Source: Odiellus spinosus (Eukaryota > Arthropoda > Arachnida > Opiliones > Phalangiidae). From it: 64,000 nucleotides of DNA. The notes beneath the pieces were generated by a model. The model was given only the letters and a program-made list of their open reading frames with translations. It did no database searches and had not been told where the DNA came from. Positions within the stretch are counted from its first letter, which is position 1; every line of letters starts with the position of its first letter. The position numbers were made by a program, and so were the translations under genes. This document shows positions 47,401-59,428 of this stretch, one piece after another. The stretch lies in contig OY987231.1 in NCBI GenBank assembly GCA_963920705.1, forward strand, positions 19,445,024 to 19,509,023. The letters run 5' to 3'.

Positions 47401-50400
47401 ATGTCAATTTAGTATTTTAAATTAATCTAGGGAAAGACTTCTTTCTAATGATGCTATCGTTTTTTTTTTAATTAAAATTATGAAATCAAAAATTTCACCA
47501 ATTAACGTTAGATGATTCCAATTTCCTGTATACTCAAAAGTATCTATAGATTCTAAACATTATAAACTAAATTACGAAATACACTTAATACTATTTGGTA
47601 GTGAAGCGCCGCCATTTGATCCATTTTTAAGCAACACGCGAAATTATACTTCGGTAGCCATTAGTGCATTAATAATAAGCGTGAGTGCCCTAATGCAAAT
47701 TTAAGACCGCGGCGCGCGATAAAAACGGAGAAACCAAGGTACACCTTTGGTATTTGGAAATCACGTATCCAGTTTTATTTTATTTATTTTGGGTTTTTGG
47801 AGAGCTCGGGTAAGGGAAGATTCAATTTAGCCATGAATATTTCAAGGAGGGGAACCTACCTTCCATTCGGCGTTCTCCTGGTCTTGGGGATTGCTACTGG
47901 TATAGACGCTGACCAGAAAAGTTTCGGGTTTAGCGGCGCAATGTGGAAAAGTCAGGATTGCCGATTTCTTCAAGAGTACTCCCGGTGGTCCGCAGAGCAC
48001 GATTGGACTCAACAACGTACTTTTATCTGAAAAGAGGGAAAAAGAGAAGAGCCGTTACGAAGGGAATTGCGGTTAAATAATAAAAGCAAACGTCAAAAGG
48101 AATCGGTGCCCATATAACCCGATATTCCGTATACCTTGGTTTTAAATCCAACGCACCATCGAGTAATGGGTCTTTTCATTGCTAAACTTTCGTGGTATAT
48201 TTTTTTTTTTCTTTCGAGTTTTTCCTATCAAAAAGTTTCGGGTGTTTCTATTTTATCTTAAATGTTTCGTCGTAAGAGGATTCTCGAATTCTCAAGACCT
48301 AAACCTCGAGCTTTGAAGACCTTTTGAAGTCGCCAAGTATCCTTTGATTTATTTTTCTTTAAATTATCTTTCGAAAACCTATGATCTTTCCATTTCATAT
48401 TTTTGAAGTAAATCACATTTAACCAAGGTTTATTTTCACAGACTAATAACGTTTTCTGTTAAAATACGCGTCAAAACATTATCAAAACTTTTCAAAATGT
48501 TTCTTGGTAATTCGGAGTTTATTATCCAAAACATTTCAATTTTAAATAAAAAAATTAAGATGCCTGATGCTAATTAGAGCTCGATTTTTAAATAACGAGT
48601 TTAATTGGTTCACGCACTATTTTTAGATAAGTTTCTCATTGGCAGATGCAATTCCGATTGCGCAAGACATCAACAGCTTAACAACTTTGTTAATTACAGC
48701 GAAACATTTGGAGAACTAATAGAATGTTTTTAGTGGGTATATTTTAACAGTTCCAATTGATAAAATAAATCCCTTTAAATCTAAATCTAAAAATCATAAT
48801 CTTTTAACTAAGGCGTTAGAAAATATATGATGTTTGATTTAAATTAAACTTTATACTCCACAAGAGTTACATTTCCAATATTATGAGAGGGTAGGTGTTT
48901 AGTAAGGAAATCCATTATTTTCCCAAAACCGCAATTAATTTTACTACATAATATTTAATAGTTTCTAGTCAAACGATTCCTTATTTAATATTAAAACTTA
49001 ATTTTAATCTCATACATCTTCATACTTATTAAAAAAAAAAGCTGGTATTCAATTTCATTCAGGCATAAATAAAAATTTGAAGCAAAACGATCAATATTAG
49101 AGTAACTTTAATCGTGTTTTCGTAGACGCTAAGTATCAATTTTCATCATTTTCTTAATAAAGGTGAAAGAAACGCCTTAAGAAATCTTTATTATTATAAA
49201 AAAAATGAAGATTGGAACTATGAAATCCCGAAGTATTAAGTTTCGAGATAAGAAGAAATCCCTGGCGATATCCCCGCGGAAAAGGAGAAGAAAAAAAAAT
49301 AAAAGTATTCATTTTCTAAGCCCGGCTTTTAAAATAATTTAACGGACGAATAAATTTAATCCGGGCAATGAATTCCCAATGAAGCGAACTGGCTCAAATA
49401 TCCTAGTATTGGTGGGGATGATGTAGGTGTCATTTACTATCAAATCCACGTATCTTTTAAACTACTTTACGCTAAGAGTTACGTGATATTGTATACGAAA
49501 AAAAAAAAGCTTCGATTTCATCCAGAAGATCTCTTCTCTTTCTATACAGCAGTTCTGAGAGGGGAACTCGGAGTGACGTTTGAGTTTTTTATTGGAGCCC
49601 CCTTTCACCCCCACGACGACCCTATTAAATAAAAGGTCGTCTATCTTCTTACCTGGGAGAGGAGGTCGGTCCTTATCGTCTCTCAACACCGCCACGTAAA
49701 TCTCCTCGCTGGTTCCTCTCTTAACGGCCCCCGAAGGAATTGTCAAAGTGATGCCTGCCACGAAACCGGAGAAAGAAAAGAAGAAGAAAAAAAGATACGT
49801 TTAACATTAGTATTCAAACTGCACTCGACTTAAATTCGCTACACTCTTGACTCTACTTAAAAAAAAAGAAGATTCCATTCCATGATATAATACTCTATTT
49901 ATAATTTTAATTGGATCGCGACTCTCGAATACGTCTCGAGTTATTTGTATCCTAAAGTTTAGATAATTCCCTAGGATTTTCTTTGGAATTTATATAAGGA
50001 TATAATTTTTTAGAATGTAGTTCATTTACTGCATTAAAACCAATTATTTAGGAAGGTAGAAGGTTACTTTTCTTACTACGCTTTATTTTATTCTCTATGA
50101 TATATGTAGTATTGAATCTAAATCGGGAAATGATACGATGTTAATCTAATTCAAGTTACTTCATGTAATCAAAAGGAATTTAAACATCAATTATTTAAAA
50201 TTTAAATAACTTAAATACTTAAATTATTAATTAAGCATTAAAGTTTTGCCCGCTCTGTTTGCCGTTAGAGGACTTTTAAGGTTTTGTTATTCATCTTTAT
50301 CAGAAGCCGATGAAACCCTCCTTTGAAGTCTACTACTCCAATGTTCCATATAGCGCTCCTCTCTGTATGGGTAAAATTCCCAATTTTACGAGATCGGAGG

Positions 50401-53400
50401 GGTCCTACTTCATCCCCCCTGTTTAGGGAAAATTGGAAATTCTCTCTCTCCACAAACGACGACGTTTTTTGGACGAACTCCAAGGCTGCTAGAGATTTTC
50501 GCTCGACGAGCTCCCGCTCCGAAAACATCTACCGTTAGAAGGCGTACGGATCGCGCCTTTTGAGAATAACCCATACAGAGAGGGGTAGACAAGACCCGGG
50601 AGTAATAGACTTCAAAGGAGGGTTTCATCGGCTTCTGTCTTTATCAATTAAGATTAATTTTAGGTTTTGATACACTTTGATGTTTATTTATTTAGACTGG
50701 GTTGTTAATCCTACAAACGTCGATTTTCCGTACTATGATATTGATAGGTGGCGGACACTAATGTTATACCATGGTCTTCTGTACTATAGGAAAACCTTTT
50801 TATTAAAAAGTTGAGCTTTAAGCGGATATAACAACCGATTTTCTAATCTAATAGATCCCACATCAACAAGAGTATAAGGTAACAATAGCTTTTGCTACAA
50901 AATATATTAATGTGATAGGCTTTTGTCCAAACCTATAATGCCAGCCTCTGATGGAAACAACCTATAGGAGTATATACGTCGTATACCTTTTTTTAAGAAT
51001 AAAATATTTTGTATAAGCTCGAAAACTTTAATAATAACTTTCGAAATACTTTTATTGGTTCAGCGAATATACTACAGGGAGTATACGTATAAGGAACGCG
51101 AACCAAACGTGTATAACGCCAAATATTGAAATGAATCTAAAAGCCCAAAAGGCCTCTCGACGAGAACCTAATATAGTTTTGCGTATTGACATAAAACGAA
51201 GACCAATGTCAATACGAGAAAAGAGGGTTGGTTCCAAGCAGCGGCCGCATCGCGAGTTCATTTGGGTTTTAAGCCTCCCGCGGGAGAATCTATAGCGTTT
51301 CTTCCCTATATTATATAAAAGGACCCACGAAAAAGAATAAAAATCTTCCGCATTTACCAGAGTTAGGAACGGAAATACGGGCCCCTTCTTTGGTGACTGT
51401 ACTCCAAGCGACGCATTCTATGTCCAAGTTGGCCGGAAGAGCCGCCGAGTTCCGGCAAGAGATTCCATCCGATCCGCACAATGACCCTGTTTGACATTCT
51501 AGTGGGAAAAAAGGATAGAGGGATGACGGTGTGAAATAAAAAGAAATTCCAATTTTATAACCACTTGATACGCTTTTTAAACTGTTATAAATTGAACGCG
51601 GTTAGTCAATAGGAAAAGGCCGCGAAATGGGGTTTCATTTTTTTAAAAATCGTTAGGAAACTGGTAGCTTACTTCCGCTAATTAATTATCAGGGGATAAT
51701 CTTTAAAGGTCATCAGTAAGTTTTTTTGTTTTTCAAATTTACACGGTTATTCAATAAATAAATTTTGAATAAAGTTTCTTTGAAAGTAATTTTTCATGGC
51801 ATGCCTTATAAAATTAAGTTAATTAATTAGCTAGTCCAGGCGTCGTCTACTTAGAGAACATATAATCGAGCGATGCTGCACTCTTAGAGAAAAACAGCTT
51901 ACACACGCGTTAAAGCAAAACTCAGAAAAAATATGAAAATATATCAATATATAGAATAAATTATATACAATGGTTAGCCCGATTTATTGCCACGTAGTTC
52001 AAAAGGTAAAGCAATGGGAACAAGATCTTTGGAATGTAACCATTATGCTGGATGAGATTGACTATATATACGTCACTTTATTCAATCTATTCTTTGGCGA
52101 CATCGGTCCGAGACCATTCTTTAGCTTCTTCTCGGATAGCCCTTACTTAGATGTCAAACTAGCCGCGCGAGTCTAGCCTGAGGAAATTTATCCGACTTCT
52201 CACTCCCATGCAGGGATTCTTTCTTAGGAGAAGAAACGGGGGAGAGATGGAAAGTGGGACAAACTATATATGTACGAAAGAGTTTTTCTTACCGGAGGTT
52301 GCGGAAGAAGGAGCCGAATCCGGAGATTCGGACCGGGGAGGCTTGTCCGTCGAACTAGGAGTTTGCGACCTTTGACCGTCACTTTGCAAAAGAGGAACTC
52401 GGCTCTGCGCCGGACTCGGGGGAATATTTGGAGGGTACAGAGACGGACCCAGGTCGTATAAGGCCGATTTCTCAGATAAATAGAGGTCACCGCCTTCCGA
52501 TCTCTGATTCGTCACACTCAGAACATTTTGAGTCAAATCGGGTTGAACGGAAACCACTTCTGTAAGAAAAATATTACAAGACATATCAGATAATAGTTTT
52601 TAACTTCAGTTGAAGTATATTTTAGGAATGCAAAATCAGAAAGAAAGGCTCATATCCGCAAGTCAACGGAATGATTTTGTGAATACCAGTCTTTCAATTA
52701 TCCTTAAACAAAATTGCAACATTGCTTTTCAGCTCCGTTCGACGAAACTTTTATGTTTCATTGAAACTCGCTAATTATTAAGATTTCCCAAGAGGTTTCA
52801 ATAGACTAATAGTTTGAAGTATTTCCGAAGTTGAACTTCCAGCTGAAATAAGAGAAAATGCCACCAAATACGGTGTAATACCGTGTTTGATATAAGTTAA
52901 AGTTCGTAGTCGTTACTACCTCGGATTGCCTTCAACCAGAGGTATATAATAACCCCCTTCGGGGAGAAGTATGAAAGCCCCTATACTACCAATGCTAAAA
53001 ATCACGAACAACAAGAGCCCGCTGCTGACTATCTAGGCCACTAGCTCGCGCTGGACTTCTCAATGTCGCTACTCTAGTAAATGGTCTTTGTAGAAACAAG
53101 ACGGCTCGATTTGTGTTTAGAACTTCCTGTCTCAGGAGTCAGGCTGTCTGTTAAAATGGAGTCGAAGGTTGACTTCAGCTCGCGAGTTCCGGAAGTGTGC
53201 GTAGGGAAAATTTAGTGAGGTTCAAAATGGTGTAACTATTTTTTGGGAGTAAAGCGGTGTGTCGATCCGCCGCGATTTACGCCGGGCACTTGTTGTTCGT
53301 CGATTTTGCCTACCTTTCATACTTCCCCCCGAAGGGGGTTATTATATACCTCTGCTTCAACTCTTCGTTGTAAATTATAAAATATTATAATTATTTCTAA

Positions 53401-55463
53401 ATAAACTTGCAGAAAATTACTATAAATCTTATGACCACAAAATAGATCACGTAAAACCAATGAAATTTGTCTTTACCAAAAACAAAAATGAGTTTCATGT
53501 AAAATATATTCCAAAATCTTTCCGAAATAAAATATATCAAATTATTTCATCGCTATATCAAGTTCAATAACTTAAGGCCCTCGGCAACCACTTGAATCGC
53601 GTTCGAAAGGCGTTAATACGTTTAAAATTCAGATGAAGGATTTTTCTATACGTTACGTGAATACTCATCGAGAGAGTTCGTATTCGTTTAACTCGTGCCA
53701 ATTCGTAGAAAGTCGAAGGATGGCAACTACCCTTCTTGATTTTTGTAATATCCCCTATCTCGACTTCATTGAATGAAATTAATGGAACGGATATAGCATA
53801 GGCGAGATTCCTTTCCGAAGATTGGAATAATAAAGAGATTCTTTTTAAAAGAAACGCGGAGAGAGAAGAAATTCGTGAGTCGAATCGCAAAAAGGAGACC
53901 CGGATAAAAACTACTGTGGCTCGTAAAGAAATTGAAGACACCCCGCAATGATTTAACGCGAAGAACCCGTTTTAATGCGGATTCCCACGCATTTAAAAGT
54001 ACAGAGAAAGCTCAACTTTTCAGCTACCGTCCCGACGCCCTGCCTCTACTGTAAAAGATTTCAAAAGGTACGGGGTGTAACGAGCGGCAATGGTCGTGTG
54101 TGCTTATTATCCCAGTACCCAGCATTAAACTCCAACCGTTCAGTCTTTTAAAGGATAAGTCTGGCGAAATATTTAAAACGTATCATATAGTATATTCTTT
54201 TTACTTTTCAACATCCCGTGGTTAAAGGGAGAATGCAGCCCGTCAACAAGTCATTCTCTATTGATTCTTTATCGTTTATATCTAAGCGTACTTCAATATT
54301 AAAAAATTCAAATCAATTTTTAACTTAGGCTTAAAGTGAGAATGTAATCTAACAACAGTGATGATTCCTTATCGTTTAAATAGGCCCAGTCCAACAGTAA
54401 AAATAATTACAAACGAATAATTAACTACCTGCTGAACTGAATTCATGACGATATCCTGAATACACCCAATAAGAACTAGCCACCAATGACACTGATCATG
54501 GAAATCCTGCATTCTCCATATAAGAGCCATCGATCAATGTCATTGGTCGCTAGTTCTTATATGGGGAGTTCAGGTGAATCCACCTAAGCCTATTTTCCGG
54601 GTAAGTTTTAAATTCATTTCTAGTTTAATATTTGTTTTTAAATTTTATTTACTGTTGGATTAGGAGTATTTAAACAAACGATAATTAATCGATAATTTTT
54701 AGGTTGCATTCTCCCTTTAAGGATGATTCGTGGGGAGTTTGATCTCTTTCCGTTAGCGAGTTTCAGGCCAATGAGCACGCGCTTTTAGCGTGATTGATCA
54801 GAGACTCGATAATGACGAGATACCAATATCTATATTTCTAGCTGGTGGATAGATTTGTTTCTTTAAATTAAACGTTCAATTGGAGGAGTTGAAATACTAT
54901 ACATAAGAAGTTCTGAACGATTCAAGTGATATCCTGAAACGTGTAAAGTTTTCTACGAGACTATTCCTTCAAGAAGGGTATACTAGGCTCCACTAATTTG
55001 GCAGCTTAAATGGAAGGGATCGCTTCATCGAAGAGAGTGCGGCAATAAAATTGTAGCCGTTACTAGCATTCGGTGCCCAGAGAAAATTGCGCGGAGCTAG
55101 CGTTTTACTTACACAAAAGAGGCGGACGCGATGTTATAAAATAAGAACGTTTTAATCTGATTAGAAAAAGAGAGGCGTCGAAACCTTTCTCGTCTTTTCA
55201 ACACGACGTTTTAGAATGTCCGAACTTTTTTCTGAGAAGTTGAGGACGTATACGCGTAGGTGATGGACGGGTTTAAAAAAAAAAAAGATGAGATAAGTTT
55301 GAAAGAATGTACTTACCAGCGATTCCGACTCGGTAGATGGAAGGGTCCCTGCTTTTCATCTTTCTAACCACAAAAATCATGACAACCATGACAACGAGAA
55401 AGACACCGACGGCCACGAAAAGTCCAACGTAAAGAGCAATATCCGTTTGCGCCGTCGTCGGAG
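44485..55463 (-). CDS. unc-5: UNC5-type netrin receptor, 3' ten exons (TM, ZU5, UPA, death domain); 5' end not found
   Basis: Repulsive axon-guidance receptor for netrin at the plasma membrane. Exons in transcript order: 55463-55317, 52559-52293, 51486-51358, 49754-49653, 48026-47860, 46858-46622, 45938-45621, 45531-45425, 45121-45020, 44656-44485. All junctions are GT-AG and phase is continuous: 1748 nt, about 581 residues to TGA. The first exon holds the membrane segment (IALYVGLFVAVGVFLVVMVV) followed by RKMKSRDPS. A Ser/Pro-rich linker follows (VQPDLTQNVL). ZU5 spans exons 3-5 (ARISVPNSG, ITLTIPSGAVKRGT, LLSPIVLCGPPGVLLKK). UPA is in exons 6-7 (CQMDTEVCHVITDQL, YQEIPFQHVWSG). The death domain is in exons 8-10 (FRLSPDVRTKLCACLD, YINYFATKPSPTDQIL, DLWEARH), ending EAGPWL. 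The first exon starts in phase 1, so upstream exons must exist. The Ig and TSP1 exons were not seen between 55464 and 64000. Introns hold several MITEs and tandem repeats. Confidence 0.95.
46930..47460. repeat. About 172-bp tandem repeat, locus 2 (about 3 copies), in an UNC5 intron
   Basis: Anchors AATGTCTTCTTTCTAA(T/A)GG fall at about 46968, 47090 and 47262, with a diverged one at 47434; spacings are 122, 172 and 172 bp. Units share GAGTGGCTCATGTCAATTT, TTTTTGCTCGATTTCTATCA and GTGATAGTAGA. Clearly related to 1311-1640. Lies between the UNC5 exons at 46622-46858 and 47860-48026. Confidence 0.85.
48027..49652. other. UNC5 intron (within the ZU5 domain)
   Basis: AT-rich, no repeat or ORF of note. 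The 77-residue plus ORF at 47797-48030 next to it is the antisense shadow of the ZU5 exon. Confidence 0.6.
49755..51357. other. UNC5 intron holding MITE A copy 6
   Basis: Outside the MITE nothing is recognised; the minus ORF 51052-51261 has no domain. Confidence 0.5.
50301..50637 (-). mobile_element. MITE family A, copy 6 (337 bp), in an UNC5 intron
   Basis: Full length with perfect 7-bp duplication TCTTTAT (50294-50300, 50638-50644). It lies in the intron between the UNC5 exons at 49653-49754 and 51358-51486. Interior near-identical to copies 3 and 5, suggesting fairly recent spread. Confidence 0.9.
52937..53354 (-). mobile_element. MITE family B, copy 2 (418 bp), in an UNC5 intron
   Basis: Same ends as 23375-23735 in opposite orientation, perfect 7-bp duplication CTTCAAC (52930-52936, 53355-53361). 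Carries about 57 bp more than copy 1, mostly near its right end. Located in the intron between the UNC5 transmembrane exon and the next exon. Confidence 0.88.
54226..54716. mobile_element. TTAA-flanked MITE (family E), copy 2, compound (491 bp), in an UNC5 intron
   Basis: Outer ends AGGGAGAATGCAGCC and GGTTGCATTCTCCCT, both bordered by TTAA. A second internal left end (TTAAAGTGAGAATGTAATCT) near 54330 suggests one element inserted into or joined to another. Shares CTAAGCCTATTTTCCGGGTA-type interior with copy 1. An internal inverted pair around 54520-54570 (ATATAAGAGCCATCGAT... / ...TAGTTCTTATATGG) forms a hairpin. Confidence 0.6.
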
Positions 55464-56009
55464 CTGTCAACCAAAAGAAAAAAAAAGAGAAAAAATAAAG
55501 GAATGGAATTTTATATCAGAAAAATTCTTGTACATAAGGACCCGTCTTTGAACATTTTTGGAGATATTTTAATTTCAGTCAACGGCAAATCATAAATGAT
55601 AAATGTGATGAGGAAATAATGGGTTGTTAAAATAAGACGTGGCCCTTGATTCTATTTTGATCTATGGCACCATTGGTATATTTTAAGACAGTTTTATTAA
55701 AAATTGTTTCAAAAATACTAGGACGTTTCAAGAGAATGGAGATCTTTCATCACCAAAATTATGGGAAGCGTTTAAGCTAGCAAACAGGGTTGGTCATTAG
55801 TTCAACTTCGCCTTTTACAATTTATAATCAGCTTCAAGGGTCCGCGAATAGTGACAAAAAATTAAAAAATATTCTTGGCATTTAGTCAAAATTGAACTTT
55901 TATGCTCAAAGATAGATATAATATTGGATTTAATTATATAAAAACTATAATTAACTTTTTGGGTTAAATACTTAGTGAGTTTAGTTTTAAATACTTAATG
56001 AATTTGGTC

Positions 56010-56295
56010 TTAAAACTTCATAGGTTTTTGGTCTCAAATACTTGATAGATTTTTGGTCTTAAATACTTCATAGGTTTTTGGTCTCAAATACTTCATAGGT
56101 TTTTGGTCTCAAATACTTCATAGGTTTTTGGTCTCAAATACTTCATAGGGTTTTGGTCTCAAATACTTCATAGGGTTTTGGTCTCAAATACTTCATAGGG
56201 TTTTGGTCTCAAATACTTCATAGGTTTTTGGTCTTAAATACTTCATAGGTTTTTGGTCTTAAATACTTCATAGGTTTTTGGTCTTAAATACTGTA
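56010..56295. repeat. 25-bp minisatellite, about 11 units, upstream of the UNC5 TM exon
   Basis: Unit AAATACTTCATAGGTTTTTG plus GTCTC or GTCTT. The first units are diverged (AAATACTTAATGAATTTGGT); the centre is near-perfect. Two variants (CATAGGTTT and CATAGGGTTT) lie in blocks, suggesting stepwise expansion. Confidence 0.9.
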
Positions 56296-57464
56296 TCTTC
56301 TTTAGCAATTTGGCTACACTTTCTCTAACAATTTGTATGTTAAATCACTTAAGGATGTCTTCAAAAATAACACATATATCTAGATTTCTAGAAAGGATTT
56401 CATTAATTACTGTTTTTGCGTGGTATTGGTGAAAATATACTCGATGACCTCGTATATTTACCATAATGTGGGAGAGCCCAGAATCTTCGCTTAGAACCTA
56501 CTTCTTACATATACAATACATATTGCCATTATAACCAAACAAAAGGGTATACTGTAAAGAGGTTCCATTTAATTTTTAGGACAAAATTTGTTCGATAACT
56601 ATATAAGCGTAACCATAGGTATATCAGCGCTCGTTTAGCTCCATCAATAAAGCTATTTTGGCCTGACTGAGTCAATTTAGGCAACTAGGGCCTTTTACGA
56701 GTTAAGGAGTAGAAGAAAAAGAAAAAAAAAACGCTTGGCAGAATTATCGGAAATACCGTGATGGAGCTATTATATAGTAGAAGGAAGAAAGACTGAGGGT
56801 GTGATAAGCCCGCCCGTAAAACCGAAGAGAGAGCGAGAGTAAGGAGGATAGTCATCCTTAAAAATAGCTTGTCTCTTTCTAAACAACGAAGCCTTTTGTA
56901 AAAACGCCGCTTAATGAGATGGAAAACATTAGAGTTTTTCGGGTAAGGCACCGCGGCCGTCTTGCCTAGGTTCGATCTCCACGCGGCGCAGCATCAAGGG
57001 ACCCCCTCCTCTTTCGATTCCAGACATAATCAATAACGGATCTATTTCAGGCGGGAAGACAGGGTGGGCAACCGCCCCCTATTTCGCCCCATTCGCCCTC
57101 CACCCCCTATCTAGCCGAAACAACCACGGTCTACAGGAGCGCTGAAGAGGAAGAATTGTTCGTGTTCCGGAGGGATAGTTTGCATGCGATTGTCGTTACT
57201 GGGATCCGTCCCTTCAAAAACAAACATCCGTTTTAGAACCAAAGAGAAGAAAAAAGAAAAGAAAAAAAAAAACGAAAAACGTTCCTTGAATTTATTTTAT
57301 TCCTAAGTAGGTCTATAGTAGATGAAAAAAGAATTAAAGTTAGACTTTACCATGGTGAATATTAAATAGAAATGTTTCTCATGTTAAATGTAAGCTAAAT
57401 AAATTGTTTCCACTAATTTGAAAACGTATTTGACATCAGCGATTTCCTAAAACAGGGTTCAGAA

Positions 57465-57655
57465 ATCAGAGATGTGTTGAAGTTTCCTAAGAGAGATATT
57501 TTGAAGTTGCCTAAGGGAAATGTCTTGAAGTTACCTAAGAGAAGCTTGAAGTTGCCTAAGAGATATGTCTTGACGTTGCATAAAAGATTTGTCTTGAAGT
57601 TGCCTAAAAGAGATATGTATTGAAGTTGTCTAAGAGATATGTCTTGAACAAAACT
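57465..57655. repeat. About 24-bp minisatellite, about 7-8 imperfect units
   Basis: Consensus TTGAAGTTGCCTAAGAGATA then TGTC, with length variation between units. Shares the core GAAGTTNCCNAANAGATATG with the 26-bp array at 37021-37366, 20 kb away. Confidence 0.8.
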
Positions 57656-58611
57656 TATAACCTAATCCAGATAAACCGCTGAATTACGAAGGTTTTCCGA
57701 CAAGAATGGCCTAGAGTTTTACATATCTAGAATAAAACATTATTCTATTTCAAAACTTTCTAACAATCTATCGAAAAATGTAACAAAAACGAAATAAAAA
57801 TAGTATAATTTTAGAAGAGACTTGACTCGAGGCCAGAGTCTCGACGCTTGTAAAGTTTTGAAATGAGAAAGAATCCGTGGTACAAAGGACGATTAAAAAG
57901 AAATAAAAAAAAAAGGTAGACAATCAGAGAACAGCGGTAGCTCGCTTTTAGTTTTCAAAGGGAAAAGACTAAGCAAATATACAAAGGAATTTTCACTTTT
58001 CCGTACTTAGTTTTATCTTCCGAAGCTTAGAAAAATGGGAAAAATGTATCAAAAGATCTATTCCCATTCATTCTTCGACTACACGGTTGCGAATGAGAAG
58101 AATAGGAAAAGTTTTCTTTCTGTCAGACGCAGCACCTGACTTAATTATACTTCAGTACTCTCGGGCGAGAAAAATGTGTGTAGATTTCTTTTTAATGTTC
58201 TCCACCTTTTATTGTTCCATTATGTCTGCCTCGACTAAAGTTTCGGTTGCGGTAAAGGCAATAATAGTAGTTTATAACGTAAGGAGTTGTATAGGTTGTT
58301 ACAATTTATTTTCGGATAATTTATCTCGCAGCTGGGTATTTTCGGAATTTTGATTTTATATTAAGTCGCAATTTATAGTCTACCCAACGCTATATAGTCA
58401 GTTGTATAATCATTAGCTTCTACTCCTTCATTGTACTGACAAAGTTAAAACACACAAGCCTTATCCTGGAAAGGTCAATAGAGAGAAAGATAGGAAAAGA
58501 AATGCCTAATCACAAAACTTATACTTCTTTGAAAGATTTAGTTACTAAGGTTGTTAGTAATGTGTAGTAAATCATTATTAAATTAACGAGAAACGCGTCT
58601 TGAGTTTTAAT

Positions 58612-58672
58612 AATAACGTAAACCTTATTTAAATCTAATTAAACCGGCTAATTACGCCTCGTCTGAAGAGGG
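58612..58672. mobile_element. Family D MITE, right-end fragment
   Basis: AAATCTAATTAAACCGGCTA followed by ATTACGCCTCGTCTGAAG matches the right ends at 34771 and 22484. Only about 60 bp is recognisable. Confidence 0.5.
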
Positions 58673-59428
58673 AATAACGCTCCTATTTGATAAAAAAATT
58701 GAAATTTGCCTTCATTATCCCTTGAAACGATATATAAATTTATATGAATATATATCTAAATATTTACGCGAAACACCAACCAGCTGCTTATATAGATTGA
58801 AATTATTTAACGTAACAACATATATTATTCAATTAAGGATTTTAGCCAATTCCCAATGAAACCGATGTCCTCAATAACTTAAACCATTATCTCCAAACTA
58901 AACCCATTAACGAAGTTTAAAAAAAAATAATAATAATAAAATGGCAAATAGTTTTAGAGTTAGAACCGTGGTGTATTGCCGCTATCTGAATCATTTCAAT
59001 TTTCGACAAAGCGCGTACACGGCTGCAGGACGAAGTTTCCTTTAACGCGTTTTGTTTGCTCTGTACTAATCGAGATAGCTATCGCGGCTGACTTCGCAGT
59101 TAAGGTTAAAACGTAGAAACCCTCCCGAGAATCGAGCCAGCGGATTTAGAGCTCGGGCGAGCCACTAAATAGGAGGACGTGTTAATAGAGTGGCGCGGGC
59201 GTAACGGAATTATTATCATCAAAACTCTCGATCCCTACGCGATAGTCTTTGAATCCGAGATTACAAGAGGGGATACAGACTCAGTATACATCATCCAGCT
59301 ACGTACGCCTCCTAATGTATTATCCCTTCATTATCCCCTCGTGTTGGATGTTGGATGGTGTTCCCTTTCGCGTTGAAAGATAGGAGTTAGGCTTAGGGTA
59401 TATACGTCGTCCAAACCGTCCTACCGAG

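Larger units (their letters stand above)
52560..55316. other. UNC5 intron after the transmembrane exon
   Basis: About 2.76 kb with MITE B copy 2 (52937-53354) and family E copy 2 (54226-54716). The minus ORFs at 53564-53948 lie here without splice signals or domains. Confidence 0.5.

Noticed and set aside
47797-48030. Plus-strand 77-residue ORF with a hydrophobic segment
   Set aside because: Antisense shadow of the UNC5 ZU5 exon, which has matching splice sites and phase.
56960-57000. GGTTCGATCTCC resembling a tRNA B box
   Set aside because: No matching A box at the right spacing and no cloverleaf or acceptor stem could be formed.
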